Shown here piece after piece: positions 47,261 through 59,230 of a DNA stretch of 64,000 bases. This stretch comes from Campylorhamphus procurvoides (Eukaryota > Chordata > Aves > Passeriformes > Dendrocolaptidae), in the NCBI GenBank assembly GCA_013396655.1, contig WBMV01004766.1, forward strand, positions 186,001-250,000. The letters run 5' to 3'. The notes under the pieces are model-generated. The model did no database searches. It saw nothing but the letters and a program-made list of their open reading frames with translations, and was not told the origin of the DNA. The translations under genes were made by a program, and so were the position numbers. The first letter of the stretch is position 1; every line of letters starts with the position of its first letter.

Positions 47261-50200
47261 CTACACAGGCTGCAAGAAGGGAGAGGAGTTGATCATAAAG
47301 TTAGGATCAGAAGAACATACATCTGCACTAACATAAGGTCTTGAGGAAAGAAGCCATCCCCTTAAAGTCTGCCAAGCACATTTGGGTCTGGAGAGCAACT
47401 CTGCACCAAGTCAGTGTTCTGCAGCATAGAGCCATAGCCATTTCAGTCCAAGACTAACACCTTAAAATTTAATTTACTGACTCATCATTTGCAGCCTAAT
47501 TCATTACCTCAGGGATTATTCTAAGATTTCAACCAGTGAGCAGTTTTCAAGACCAGAAATACTAAACATCTGGAATTTTAAAAGTAACACCCTAAGGAAA
47601 AATTTCCTCCTTCTTTAGCCAAACACAGAAATGTCTCTCCTTTCAGCCATTAAAAAAAAATAATTTAGGTCCAAAATCTTTCACCAGTAAAAAAATTTCT
47701 GTACATGCTGTTTTAAAGGCTGTCATGTCTTGTCTCTGCAGGGGTGAGAAGAAGACCTCTACACAGCTCAGAAAGAAAAGTTTCTGAGCTTTCTAATGAC
47801 ACCCAACACTCTCCACTGATCCTACCCAGTCTTGATCCAAAGGGATTTTTTCCTGCAGGAATTATGTGAAGGAATCTTAATTTTTTGAGATTTCACTTTT
47901 CTTATTCTGTTGATTCTGTGCAATTAAATATTGATAGCATAGAATTTAGGGATAAATTTTGTATTTTGCAAGGTCCTGGGGCTGTGCTTAATTTTAAACA
48001 GCTTTATTCCTTCCTAATGTACAGATCATTAGTTATTCCAGTGGATCAGTAAATTTCTGTTTTCTTTCATGTGTTGGGTTAGCAAACATAAAATGTAAAC
48101 ACAAATATGAAATGTGCATTTTGGGTTACACTGAAATTGGTTTTTGTTATGAAGGAACAGTGTCAGACTCTTATTTTGCCTGAAGCAATGATCCTTATTT
48201 AACCGCACTGTTCAACTTGCAAGAAGATTCAGAAGTAGTAAATTAAAAAAAAAAAATAAATCCAAGGAATTTGAGCACTTTTCAATTAAAAACAGAATGA
48301 TGATGGTGACATACTTAAAATAATTGAAAAAAATAATTTTGATAAGGGTTTGATATACCCTAAACATTTCCTTCAGTGACTTGTTACACTGAACTCTCCC
48401 CTACAACACACATCCCAGATTTCAGATCATTCCTCCGTGCTCCACTAACTCCGTTTCCTTGTTTCCATGATGGGAATGTGCTTTAAAAATAGCACTGTTA
48501 GCCTTTAGCTAAGACAACTTCAGATCACCACAACAGATGCTTTCCTGAGCCAGATGAGGTGAATTCCCATCACATTTTTCAGCTGGTGGCATTGTATTTC
48601 AGCTTCATTAAATGAAGTTTAAGTAGCGCAAGAAAAGCCATTCCTGGGCTATTTCATGCTCCATATAATCTTCAGTGGGCTGTTTTTCACCAACATTGAG
48701 GGAGAAGGTGAGGGAGGAAAGGAGGCTGCTGTGACCATGGGTAGCAGGGAATGGGAACACAGTCTGCCAGGTTACATGGAGTTGTGCTAATAAACCTGCA
48801 GGAAAATCCAGAGAAAACCAAGGCAAAATAAATAGATTAATAATGTGGAACAACGACTGAAAACAGCAAAAGTGACTCTGTGTGGCAGAGAGGTTACAGT
48901 GTACTGGGGGATAGTTTAAACAGGCATAGTAAAAAAAAAATATTTAGAGAAAGGGAAGATTTGTGTCTGGATGGGAAGGAAGGAAAGGAAGAGAGGACGA
49001 GAGAAAAGGACAAGAGAAAGTGATCTCACATTTAAAACTTGGAATGTCTCAAGCAGCAATGGATTTTGAAATCATAGTTAAGTAGCTGATTCTTACCCTT
49101 TCATTTTTGTACCTTCATAATAGAAACTCATATATTACTTTTGTGATTGTTCAGCCCGATGTACTTGCCTAAGAGAGAAAGATTCTCCCAACATCATCTA
49201 TGCCAACTTTTTGATTTATCATTAAAAAATACCTCTAATCTTCACTTCATGGCTTATATCATCAGCTGAGTTTTCCCCAAGTTTTTGTTAAACTTGACAT
49301 TTGGGAATAGTTGAGCTTGATTAAATTCAAATTTTTTTCTTTATAAATGAGGGGCACTACAATTCTCACATTTTAGGAAAGCTCAATACAGATTCCAATA
49401 GTATTTAAGTCAATGTTGCTTTCAGTTGTTTAAACACCATCAAAAGTCAGGAAAACCTCTGGAAAACTAGGCCAGGACACTATTAAATCAGATGTCCCAC
49501 CAAAAAAGCAAATAAAACAAAGCATTTTCAAATTTAAACTCTGCTTCATTGGAAGTCTGAATTTATGTAACAGAAATAAGTAAACATAAGTAGTGTTTCT
49601 TCTTAAAGGCCCCTTCTATATTTTTGTAACTCTTACTGAATTGATGGAGAGCAAGAATATTTCTCTGATCAGGACATAAGTGATAATTACATATTTCCAA
49701 GCATTTTTATTTGGAACAATTAGCATTAAGAAAAGAATATAATAAATTTCTTTAAAAATTAACAGTAGAGGATGGATAGGAGGTGGCCATTCACCTTCTT
49801 ACAGTATAAGAACCAGTGTTAAGTATCAGGCTGCAAGTTCAAAATGCAGTAGAGGAAATGTAATTCAGCTGTGGAATCATGGGACTAGCGTGCTCTGGAG
49901 GCCAATGGATTCAAAAAAGGGATTAAACTTATTCATGAAGGATAATTCATTAAGACTATTAGACTGACGAACAAAGGAAAAAAGGAATTATGCAGAGGCT
50001 CCTTTTCCTCTGACTTTTTTGACATAGAATCATATATGGCAAGGGCTAGAATTTTATAGCAAGATTAAATTAGGAAAAGTGGGAATAGGCAAAGAAAGTA
50101 AATATGGGTTCTTCTATGGAAAGAGCAACGTGAATTCAAAGGGAAGTAAAATGAGTAATCTAAGAGAAGAGACCTTTGGGGACAAGACTGAAAGGATTGC

Positions 50201-50837
50201 CATGAATTTTTGACAAGACTCTGAATTTTAACCAGGGTTCAACACATATTTGGCATTTTTCTGGCTCTTTGTATGCTTTGACCTAACAAACAAGTGAGCA
50301 AGTTGTGTCAATCTCTCATCCCTGAAAGAATCTGCCCTGGGCAATTTTCTAAATATCTATTCAATTAGAACTTGATTTGCATATAAACTTCACATATAAT
50401 TCAGAAATCAACAGTCTAATTTTAACCCAAAGTTTCTCCTTAAGTTTGTCTCATCCCTGCATGTCACAGCTCATGCTGATGTAGCAACCTTTATCCAGGA
50501 TTGTGTCACCAGTGGGAATTCTCATCTTCTTCTTCCTCCTAAATCACTCTCAACATTGGGATGCGTTCTATGGTGGTTTCTTTTCAGGTTTTTTGTGTTC
50601 TTTTAGAGAAAGAGCAACAAATGCTGCCTTGCAAAATAAACTGAAATGTATAGCTTTGGATACCTGCTTTTACAAAGGGAAGTGATAATAGCCATTAGCA
50701 TGTGATCTGCCCTAGGAAAACAAAACCTGTTATATGGTTCTATGATTTCAAAAACAAGGACATAACAAACAGCTCAGAATACCCAAGGGATGTGCTTTTG
50801 GATGCTGAAAATTATAGCAGAGAAGCACACTTGAGCC
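47261..50837. other. Non-coding unique sequence
   Basis: No gene or repeat family is supported. An A12 run is at about 48.25 kb and a purine-only tract is at 48971-49020. Very few frames exceed 60 codons between 47.4 and 50.5 kb, which is consistent with AT-rich non-coding DNA. Confidence 0.55.
48971..49020. repeat. Purine-rich (GGAA/GA)n tract
   Basis: Fifty nearly pure purine bases built from GGAA, GAGA and AAGA units. Tracts of this kind can hold clustered ETS-type GGAA sites, but here the unit spacing is irregular. Confidence 0.7.
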
Positions 50838-50932
50838 CATGGAGCATTCTGTCCAGTTCTGGGCTCCCTAGAACAGGAAATATATGGACATACTGGAGCA
50901 AGTCCAGCGAAGGGCACCAAAGCTGATTTATC
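50838..50932 (+). mobile_element. CR1 LINE fragment (ORF2 3' end), diverged
   Basis: GAGCATTCTGTCCAGTTCTG, GGCTCCCTAGAACAGGAAAT, TGGACATACTGGAGCAAGTC and CAGCGAAGGGCACCAA follow the sense CR1 ORF2 C-terminal coding region. Similarity fades after that. Possible further CR1-derived sequence at 51.05-51.20 kb (GACTGATGGGATGAGGTGAG) is too degenerate to claim. Confidence 0.75.
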
Positions 50933-53900
50933 AGTGCATTTGATAATCAAAGGGGCAGGAGGTGGTAAAGAAGACAGAACCAAGTTATCAAACAGGGCCA
51001 CTGAGCATTATCAGCCCAAAAAACAGATGTTCTAATACCATACCATCAGAGTCCTGGATCCAGGAGGAGCTGCCCGGAGAATGTGGCCAAGCAGGAAACA
51101 GACTGATGGGATGAGGTGAGAATAGCATATAAGGTTAAAGGAAGATATTAGCAGAAGAGAGAAAACAAATGTAAGAGGTGCAAGAGAGAGAGCCTTGGAG
51201 AGAATGTGAAGGCACAGATCTTGGCATCACAAAAAAATAAAGGAACAAATTTATTACTAAGTTACATTACCAGAAAATTTATCTATTTTGCAGAATTTTG
51301 CACTAGGAAAAAAACCTGTTCCACTGGCCTCTACATAGTAAATACCAGTATTTTCTCACCACACTATAATTAAAAGTCCTTCTTTAAGCCTTCTTCAAGC
51401 CTTCTTCAAGGTGTTCCTCAGTACGAACAAAACTATCAGGCCAGGTAGAAAGTATGAATGTTGAACCAAGAAATCTTCAAGGAAAATGCTCTACCTGTTG
51501 AATAAGTTAAGGGGATCCACAGTGTTTTCCCTGCCCTGGATCAGGTTTTATTTTGATACACCAAGAATGGGAGGTGGACACAGATACACGTCTGTCTTGT
51601 CCATATTTTTATCACCATGCATAAGCTACAGAAGAACATCACACATCCCTCTAAGTGTTATAGTAAAGTTTCTGTTTCAAGGCTAGTTCATATCTGTCTA
51701 GGACTGACTGTGAATGTTGTAACTGCACTTGAAGAGTCTGTCCATAAAGACATATTTTAAACATTATTTATCATGTCCTTTAACTTAGATTTCACTTTCC
51801 AATTTGTTTTAAATTTAACACATTGTTTCTACCTGTTTGTTAGTCCAACCTTTCTTCTTCTTATCTACCCTATTTCGTAATCATCAGAACCATATCCAGT
51901 GCATCAGAACTCATATAAATTATCATGATCCAAATACCAAGAGTCTAGACAGATGAACAATAAGTCAAAGACATCCTGGACCATTCCTAGAATGCTTGTA
52001 AACTATAATAGTATAAATCAACAGTAAAAATAAAGTCCAGCCTGCTAGGATCCTTCAACACAAAGAGTCTGATATATGCCCCTAGATTTTACACCCAAGA
52101 AGAAATAAGCCAGAATCAACACTCCCCACTTTCTCTTTTCCAAGCACAGTGAGTGTAGGTGAATCCAAAAGAATTTGTCTGCTGCTTTGGGCACTCAGAT
52201 ATTGTTAAGCAGATCTCTTTCCTCCAAGCAAACATAAACATCTCTATAACGTGTGCGTTGTGAAGGCAAATCTTCCAGTGCTTTCGTGTTCTTTCTGCAG
52301 GAACATCAGACTGCTTAAAGTAAAAAATGGCACAAGAATCTCTTCCAGGCTCTCTCCCTACAGCCAGGGATGAGTGCATCCTCTCCTGCTATGTACAGTT
52401 TAGATACCACCCTCCCATTCCTGTGTACATGACAGAATTTAAATAGACAAGCACACAGCACAAAGCAGTTAAGCTGCCTATAATCTCAGCAAAGATTTAG
52501 CAAATAGATCACATGCAGAGAGGCTTACAGTACATTTTGAACAAGCTTAGGTGGCAGAATCCCATGTATAGACCATTTGTGAAGGAAAAGACAAAAAAAA
52601 AACCAACAAAACTTTCCTCCCTCACAGCAATGACTAGTCCTACCAAGTGAAATAAGCCCCTTAGAATAGACTGCACAGAATTCAGAGCAACTGAATAAAA
52701 AATGTTCCTCAACTCTAATAAATAAAGAGCATCCCCACACTTTCCAGAGACTGTAACAGATGTTTTCAAGAGTAGCTAATTGTCTTTGGCCAAGACTTAA
52801 TTCAATAATGTTGGAGGCCTGAGGGGAATTCCTGGTGCTAGCAAATTAAGATCTTGGTAATTAGCAGTGACTGGGCAAACCACCCTCTGTGATCACTGAA
52901 ATACCTCCTACAACAGCCCAGCCCTCCCCAACGTGCAACACAAGGAGCAAATATGGTTAAACAGCATCTTGTCATCAAATTGCTTTGTTACATAAAGTCT
53001 AAGGCCTTGAGCAGTCCCAAAACATATGGTGTGGAGAACCTTGCTTAGAGTTTCGTTTCCCCCTTATATCCCATTCCTTGATGACTGCAGCTGTCAAGCT
53101 GGCCTGGGTCCAGCAAAATCCAGGGCAGCCTTTTCCCAGGCTGAATCAATTCCAAGGTTCCCAGTGAAGTCCTAGCTCTGAACATGGTCCCCAGCCCATG
53201 TCTCTTTGGTTCTGGGTGTTTCTTTGGTGTCTCTTGCAGCTATTTAAGTAGTAATGCCAGTACAGATGGAAACAGCTGGACTTCTCAAACTTTTCTGCCT
53301 GTAGTCAAGCCTAGCAATGAAGCAGCTCATAAAAACATGCCAGATGAATCTGGCTCTGTGATAACATTGTCAATATAGCACGGAAGTAAACAAGACTGAA
53401 GCTCCTGCTTTGCTGTGCAGAATGTAGGGATAATGGCATAAGACTTAAAGGACCCATCTGTTTCACAAAGAGAAAATTTCAGTGTTTCCTGTTCATGCCC
53501 CCCAGTAAAATTCATAATAATTAATGGAGTAGAATCTGAACAATGCAAAAATCTTTATCAGGCAAACAAAACTTCAAAGCTGCAAAACATTAGTAAGTGA
53601 AGTCAATTTAATTCAAAATCTGTCTTCAAAATACCGTTCCTCTTGATAATCACAAATCACATTTCAAACCATGTCATTAAACCAACTGAAGAGAGGTGTT
53701 TTCACTCCTGTAAATCAAAAACCTTTTCATTTCTTTGTTACCTCCTCCTTAGCCCAAAGAGATATTTTATATACGAATCTAATTTTTTATCTCTATAAGT
53801 TCTAAGTATATTTGTGTATATATAGATAAAACATTTATTTTTTTATATTGTGTGTGTCCAGATGCCTACTGATATACTTATCTGTCAATAAAAGCATCCA

Positions 53901-55373
53901 GTTTCATTTAAATTATTAGCTCCGGGATCCCTATTTGTTTATCCTATTTCCAGGGAAATTGTACAGGGAAATACACAGTCAAAGCTTTGTGTCCAGAGAA
54001 ACATCACAACATCCCAGTTTCACACATTCTTTCTCAGTAATTATACAGTCCCTCTTTGACATGCAAAGATGTGGGTTTGGCTCTGGTGTAGAATTTAAGT
54101 TCAGGAAGTTTACGTACAATTCTTTGCATTGTAACTTTCAATCACCCTCTAAATCACTCAGGCTCACTTTTCTGGGGTGAACTCTCCAGCACTTTTTGAG
54201 ACACACAAGGGGCTCTTTACTCAGAGGGTTACAGACCATATTGTGGTATCCCTCAGGCCCCCATCTGTAAAGTGTGAAATAAATATTTATTTTATTTTGT
54301 AGCCAAACCACAAACATGTTATTTTATGGTAAAGATCAGGGACAGGTTTTCTGGAAGATGCTGAAGGGAAGATACTGCAGTCTCTACTTGATGCCTTGTG
54401 AGTTGATTTATTCATAGTCACATAACAGGTTGTGCAGTGGTTCAGCCCTCCCAATCCCATTAGAATTATGATCCAGGGGACTTTCTGTTTCCAGTGCCCA
54501 TCCCTGTGTAGTCTATTTTTCAGTCTTAACCTGTAAGGCGCTATTGCATAATATTGTATCACAGAGTATAATTGTATTATGAACAGCAAACAACTGTCAA
54601 TATGACCATCTTTTTAGTATCTTTTTCTTTCCTTAGGAACCTCTGATTTTGAGCCTCCTGAATAGCCCTGTCTGATTTGCCTGTATGTGTCAAAAGTAAA
54701 AAGATTTTTCAAGAAGTCTTATGTAAAGTTCAGAAACGGAGCTAGAAACAGCCTATTAAAATGAATGACTTGTGATAAACAGAAGAATGGGACAAATGAA
54801 CCATTTTATCAGCTTCCAGGGTAGTCAAGTCTACTACAATCTGCAAAGACATTCAGAAGAATTGCTCACTGTTGTGTGAAATCTCTCTAATTGAATAACT
54901 TTAGTATTGTGTGCCCTCTATTTCTCATACAGGGTGTTAACCCACAGGCAGTCCATCAAAAAGCTTGAATTCTGGAAATGAGCAAGAAGAGGTCTCTCTG
55001 GCCTCATAAGGTAAATGAGAATTGCGCTTGCATCAGTATGGAGCAGAAAAGCAGAAAAAAACAGACACAGGTCCTATAGCGTTTTATGACCAGAAGCAAA
55101 ATGTGGTGATGCATAGAATCAGCACTTCATTAATGCCTTTCTCCATCAGTCTAGCTCTTCTGAACTAAGGAAGATTGCAAATGCAATGAGGCAATTAACA
55201 CTTTGCACTGAAAAACAGTCTGTGGAAGTTGGTCTGCTGAAGAGAATGGCACCAAGACCAGCGACCTCAGCAAGTAAATACACAGACAATGGGGAGTTAA
55301 GGCACAACAATAGACATGAAACCACTAAGCCTACCTGCATTTGTCATATTACCAGTGGTTTATGTTGATGTTA
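50933..55373. other. Non-coding unique sequence
   Basis: No gene, RNA or clear repeat is seen, apart from a small tandem repeat at 51376-51409. Frames up to 100 codons (54287-54589, -) have no recognised similarity. The 200 bases left of the LTR at 55374 do not resemble retroviral internal sequence. Confidence 0.5.
51376..51409. repeat. 11-12 bp tandem repeat, 3 copies
   Basis: The units are GTCCTTCTTTAA, GCCTTCTTCAA and GCCTTCTTCAA. The last two are identical and the first is diverged. Confidence 0.9.
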
Positions 55374-55919
55374 TGTCCTTGTATTTGGTCTGGCTGAGAT
55401 ATAGTTAATTTTCTTCATAACAGCCCATATGGTACCGTGCTTTGCATTTGTGACTAAAACAGTGTTGATACCACACCATGGTTCAGCTATTGCCAAGCAG
55501 TGCTCACACAGCTTCAAGATCTTCTCTGTTTCTCACTCTACCCCCTCACAAATAGGCTGGGGGTTGGCAAAAGGCTGGGAAAGGACATGGAGGAGATAGC
55601 TGACCCAAACTGATCACAGGGGTATGCCATGCCATAACACATCATGCTCAGCAATAACACTGGGAGAGAAGTCTTTCCAAAACAGGCATTGCTCAGGGAT
55701 CAGCTGGGCACCAGTTTGCTGGTGGGAAGTGGTGAGTGTCTGCCTTTGCATCACTTTTTCCTCACCTTTTGGTTTTTTTCACTCACTTATTAAACTTTAT
55801 GTCTTTATTTCAGCCCCCAAGGTTTTATTCGCTTCTGATTCTCTCCCCTTCCTGCTACAGGGGGCAACAAGCAAGCAGCTGGTGGGTGCTTACTTGTGTG
55901 ACAGGGTCAATCCACCATG
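55374..55919 (+). mobile_element. ERVL-type LTR (probably solo), ~545 bp, diverged
   Basis: The left end, after TGTCCTTG, carries the conserved edge GGTCTGGCTGAGATATAGTT then AATTTTCTTCATAACAGC. Further landmarks are AAAACAGTGTTGATACC, CCAAGCAGTGCTCACACAGC, CTGACCCAAACTGATCACAG and CATGCTCAGCAATAACACTG. An ATTAAA signal (55789-55794) precedes TGTCTTTATTTCAGCCCCCA, and the right end reads GACAGGGTCAATCCACCATG. The order matches a complete avian ERVL-type LTR with small indels. No primer-binding site or internal sequence follows, and none precedes it, so it is probably a solo LTR. No convincing 5-bp duplication remains. The frames inside it (up to 104 codons) are incidental. Confidence 0.78.
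55789..55794 (+). terminator. LTR polyadenylation signal ATTAAA
   Basis: ATTAAA is followed by CTTTATGTCTTTATTTCAG. It sits where this LTR family has its signal, shortly before the R/U5 boundary. It is a common variant of AATAAA. Confidence 0.5.
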
Positions 55920-56739
55920 GGATAGTAAGGCCCCATAATCCCAAACATGGATCTTCTAATAACATATCATTTCAAGAATAAAAAATGTAGACCAATCCAT
56001 CCCAGGCAATTAATATACCAAACTGACCACTGTCAGAACAGAGTAACAAAGCTTGATTGATTATAGAAAGCTTGTTTTACACCACAACTGTGTAAGATCA
56101 CTATACAGTCTTCAACATGGAATCCCAGTAGGTGCAGACAACAGGATGGCAGAAATCCATACATAGGTGGGACAGTCTCCAATATATCCTCTCTTTGAAA
56201 TGGCTCAACTTAAAGAACAGAAAGTCAATACAGGGAACAATGCATTTTTGTTCCCTTCCCCATGGAAGCTAAAACACACTCTTCAAACTACTGAAATGCC
56301 AATACAATCTTTGTGCTTGTTTACAATTAGTTTGGAGAGCGATTTTTAGAAGCGTGTAATAGACGTAGGTGCACAGTTCTTGACAGATTTTGCCCATCAA
56401 TGCTCCAAATCCAGCTCTCAGAAGATGCACTCAATAAACATTATCAAAAAATACCTATTACTTTGTCTAACAGAAGTGTGCTGTCTTATGTCCTGACTGT
56501 TCATCGTGTATGAAACAGCTGGATGAAACAGAGGGGAAATAATTTTGTATTTCAAAGGCTTTCTTTCTTTTCTCACGTTAAAAATACACATACTCAAAAA
56601 AATCTTTTCTGGGTTTTACAGAAGCTCTGCCAAAACACAAAAAGTTGGTAACATAGCAGTTAGTTCTCTTCCCTGTGCCAAAGGAAGGGAAGATTCAAAC
56701 TATTGCTCTGCCTCAGAAACTGTAACACCCTTAGCATCT

Positions 56740-57070
56740 CAGTGAACAGCATCTCCTTCCCCCGGGGCTGGTACCAGTGCTGCAGTGCCACCTGTCCAGC
56801 CCATGGAGCACCTGGCTGTTGTCACAGCACCAGCAATAGATCCTCAGCAGTCCCCTGCCTCTGTGGTTGTGACCAGACCTGAGTGTTTGCCTCACACTGA
56901 CAGGCAGCATCTTTTAAAGCACCTCATTAAAATCAGGCGTCACTGAGGGCAGCGAGAACAGCAGTGCTGGGACCTGCGAGCACAGAGGCATCAAAGCCAC
57001 TGCAGGAATGGGCACCTGTCCTGCTACCCACAGGCTGCTCACACAAAAGTGGTGCCAAAGATCAGTCTTT
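56740..57070. other. GC-richer patch of unknown nature
   Basis: The segment (CCCCCGGGGCTGG near 56760, CTGCCTCTGTGG, GACCTGCGAGCACAG) is clearly richer in G and C than its surroundings. It is not a CR1 or LTR family I recognise, and no good coding frame runs through it. A decayed mobile element is the most economical explanation; a regulatory element is the alternative. Confidence 0.35.
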
Positions 57071-57860
57071 TGTCCATAATACAAATACCAGCAGCTGAAA
57101 TACAAACAGGAAGATGTGACTGCTTTTGGTCAATATTACAAATCTGAGAGTCCATGAAACTAAGCTGACAGTTTTCATCGCAATCACACAATTATGGGAT
57201 AACCATTTTCTGTTCTGTTTTTCTTTTCAACTTTTCTTTACTTTTTAGCAGCAAATACTGAGTCACTGAACTGTGGCTGCTGCTGTAAATCTCTTCTCCA
57301 TCTCTCATCCTGAGTTCTTGCCTTAGCAACTTTCCTGGCATTTAGCTATACAATGAAACCAGATGCCATCCAAGAAAATACTTCATTTTGCCAGTTTTGA
57401 ACATGATATTCTTCAGTTTCATTCAATATCATCTCACTCATATTGTGAATAACAGAGGACTTAAATTTCAGATTTTTTTTTCTGGATTATTCATTATTTT
57501 ATACATTTTTATCAGGCCCTTTCTTATTCAGTCTTGATAACAAACAAATACCATCTGTTCTGTTTCTCTTCATACTAATAATTTCAGAGTTTGTGTTATT
57601 GGAGTTTCTAGGAAAAAAAAGTCCTTGTTTCTACCTCCTGCCAAGGAGATGGGAAGCACCATAGACTGAGACATTCAGATCAGGAAACAATCCAAAGAAA
57701 CCATTTTTAGGATTGTCTTTATCTTTCTAAATGAATGATATTAACCTCTTGAGATATGGCAGACTATGAAATGCACACTGCATCTGACAGACTTCTCACA
57801 GAAGTCTTCTGTTTGTAAAAAAAACATCTTTGTGGGGGAGGACAGGTTGGTTGCTTCCTT

Positions 57861-57950
57861 TAGTTTTGTTTTTTTTGTTGCTGTTGTTGTGGTTTGGTTT
57901 GGTTTGGTGGGTTTTTTTGTTTTGTTTTGGTGGTTTTGTTTAGTTTTTCA
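57861..57950. repeat. G/T-only tract (GTTT/GGTTT)n
   Basis: About 90 bases consist almost only of G and T on the plus strand, including TTGTTGCTGTTGTTG and three GGTTT units. It is a low-complexity tract. A similar one lies at 61.2 kb. Confidence 0.75.
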
Positions 57951-59129
57951 CTCTTTCTCAACTCTCCAAAATTCTTCCTTGGTGTCTTGTTTGCCTTTTA
58001 TAAAAATGGATCAGCTGATGAGCACAAGGTAATGTAAAATATCTCATTCTGCATCATCAGTGGATTGTGACATTTCCAAACCCAAATTCCACAGCAGTAC
58101 TCAGAAGATAGTGGCTCTTGAATCCAGATTAGACCAAACTTTGGCAGCCTTGGTGAAGTTCTGGGATAAAAGATATTCAAATTAAAATTTCAAAGTACTT
58201 TTTCTCTACCTGAGCAAGACTGATAATTCATTTTTAAGTCAGAACACTTGAACGAAAAGCAGCTTCTGAAACCAAGGCGATGCACATTTCTTCCTTCATG
58301 TGCTGATAGTGGTAAACTAAGAGACCCACTCACTAAGCAATGGAAATTGGCAGCCTACACCAAAATTCAGGTGCCCTGCCCAGCTGTTGCTCCCTGAATG
58401 CCACAGATTTTGGAATTCTGAATAAGGGCTCTGGCTCAGGATGCCTACACTTCACTTAAACTAGAACCTTGAGTCTAATCATCTCCTCATCTCTTAAATC
58501 TGACACAGTTTACTCCGAGACTGAAATATCATTCCTTCATCACCTCCACAAAGCAACCATCTAAAGAGTGGTTAGACCACCACGGCAGCACCAGGAGCTC
58601 TGGGAGCTGCTCCAGCCTGGGGATGGCTGCAGCTTCCCAAGAGTGTCTCAGCAGCACTTTGGAGTGGGGATAGGATTAGGTATGCAATTTTATTCCTCAG
58701 GTTTCTCAGTCAGGCTGACCTTGGCAGCTCTGGCAGTTTACCTCCTGCCAGAATCCTGGATTGTACTTGAATAGCAGCTCAGCAGACAGAGGCTGACTGC
58801 TCCGTTTTGCAAGAATGAAGGACTAATTACACTGATATCTGAAATTTGAAAGCTAATTCAGAGTGAAGAACACTAGAAGAGCTGATACAGACTCTGTATG
58901 AATTGAAACCTGAACTAGCCTTGAATCCAGATGTTTACCTGACAAATATTCTGAACAGAGCTGGAATATTCTGTGCAACAATTATAAAGATAAGACTTTC
59001 TTCTAAGCATGTTCCCCACTGGAGGGGCATTCCCTGTGTGAATTATTCCAGCTGAAACCTAAAACATGACTTTCATTTTCACAGAGATGCTTTTGTAAAT
59101 TCCATTTAGATCAAAGAAGATTCTCATGC

Positions 59130-59230
59130 TGGGTTTTTCCTTTAATTGAGCAGACAAATCATGCACTAATTAGCTGATCTAACATTGTAAAAATTATCCT
59201 AATTTTCTGATATTTTGCATAGCTGAATGT
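59130..59230. promoter_or_regulatory. Candidate conserved non-coding element
   Basis: TTAATTGA (59142-59149) and the palindromic homeodomain site CTAATTAG (59166-59173) lie 16 bases apart in non-repetitive sequence. The flanks also contain AATTATCCTAATTTTC. This is suggestive only. Confidence 0.2.

Noticed and set aside
51040..51200. Possible continuation of the 50.84 kb CR1
   Set aside because: Only isolated words such as GATGGGATGAGG fit, and the alignment is too poor to call.
55369..55927. TGTTA / TAGTA as a 5-bp target duplication of the ERVL LTR
   Set aside because: Only three of five bases agree and the right LTR end is uncertain by several bases.
55624..55938. 104-codon plus-strand open frame
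   Set aside because: It lies inside the ERVL-type LTR, which is a non-coding part of the element.
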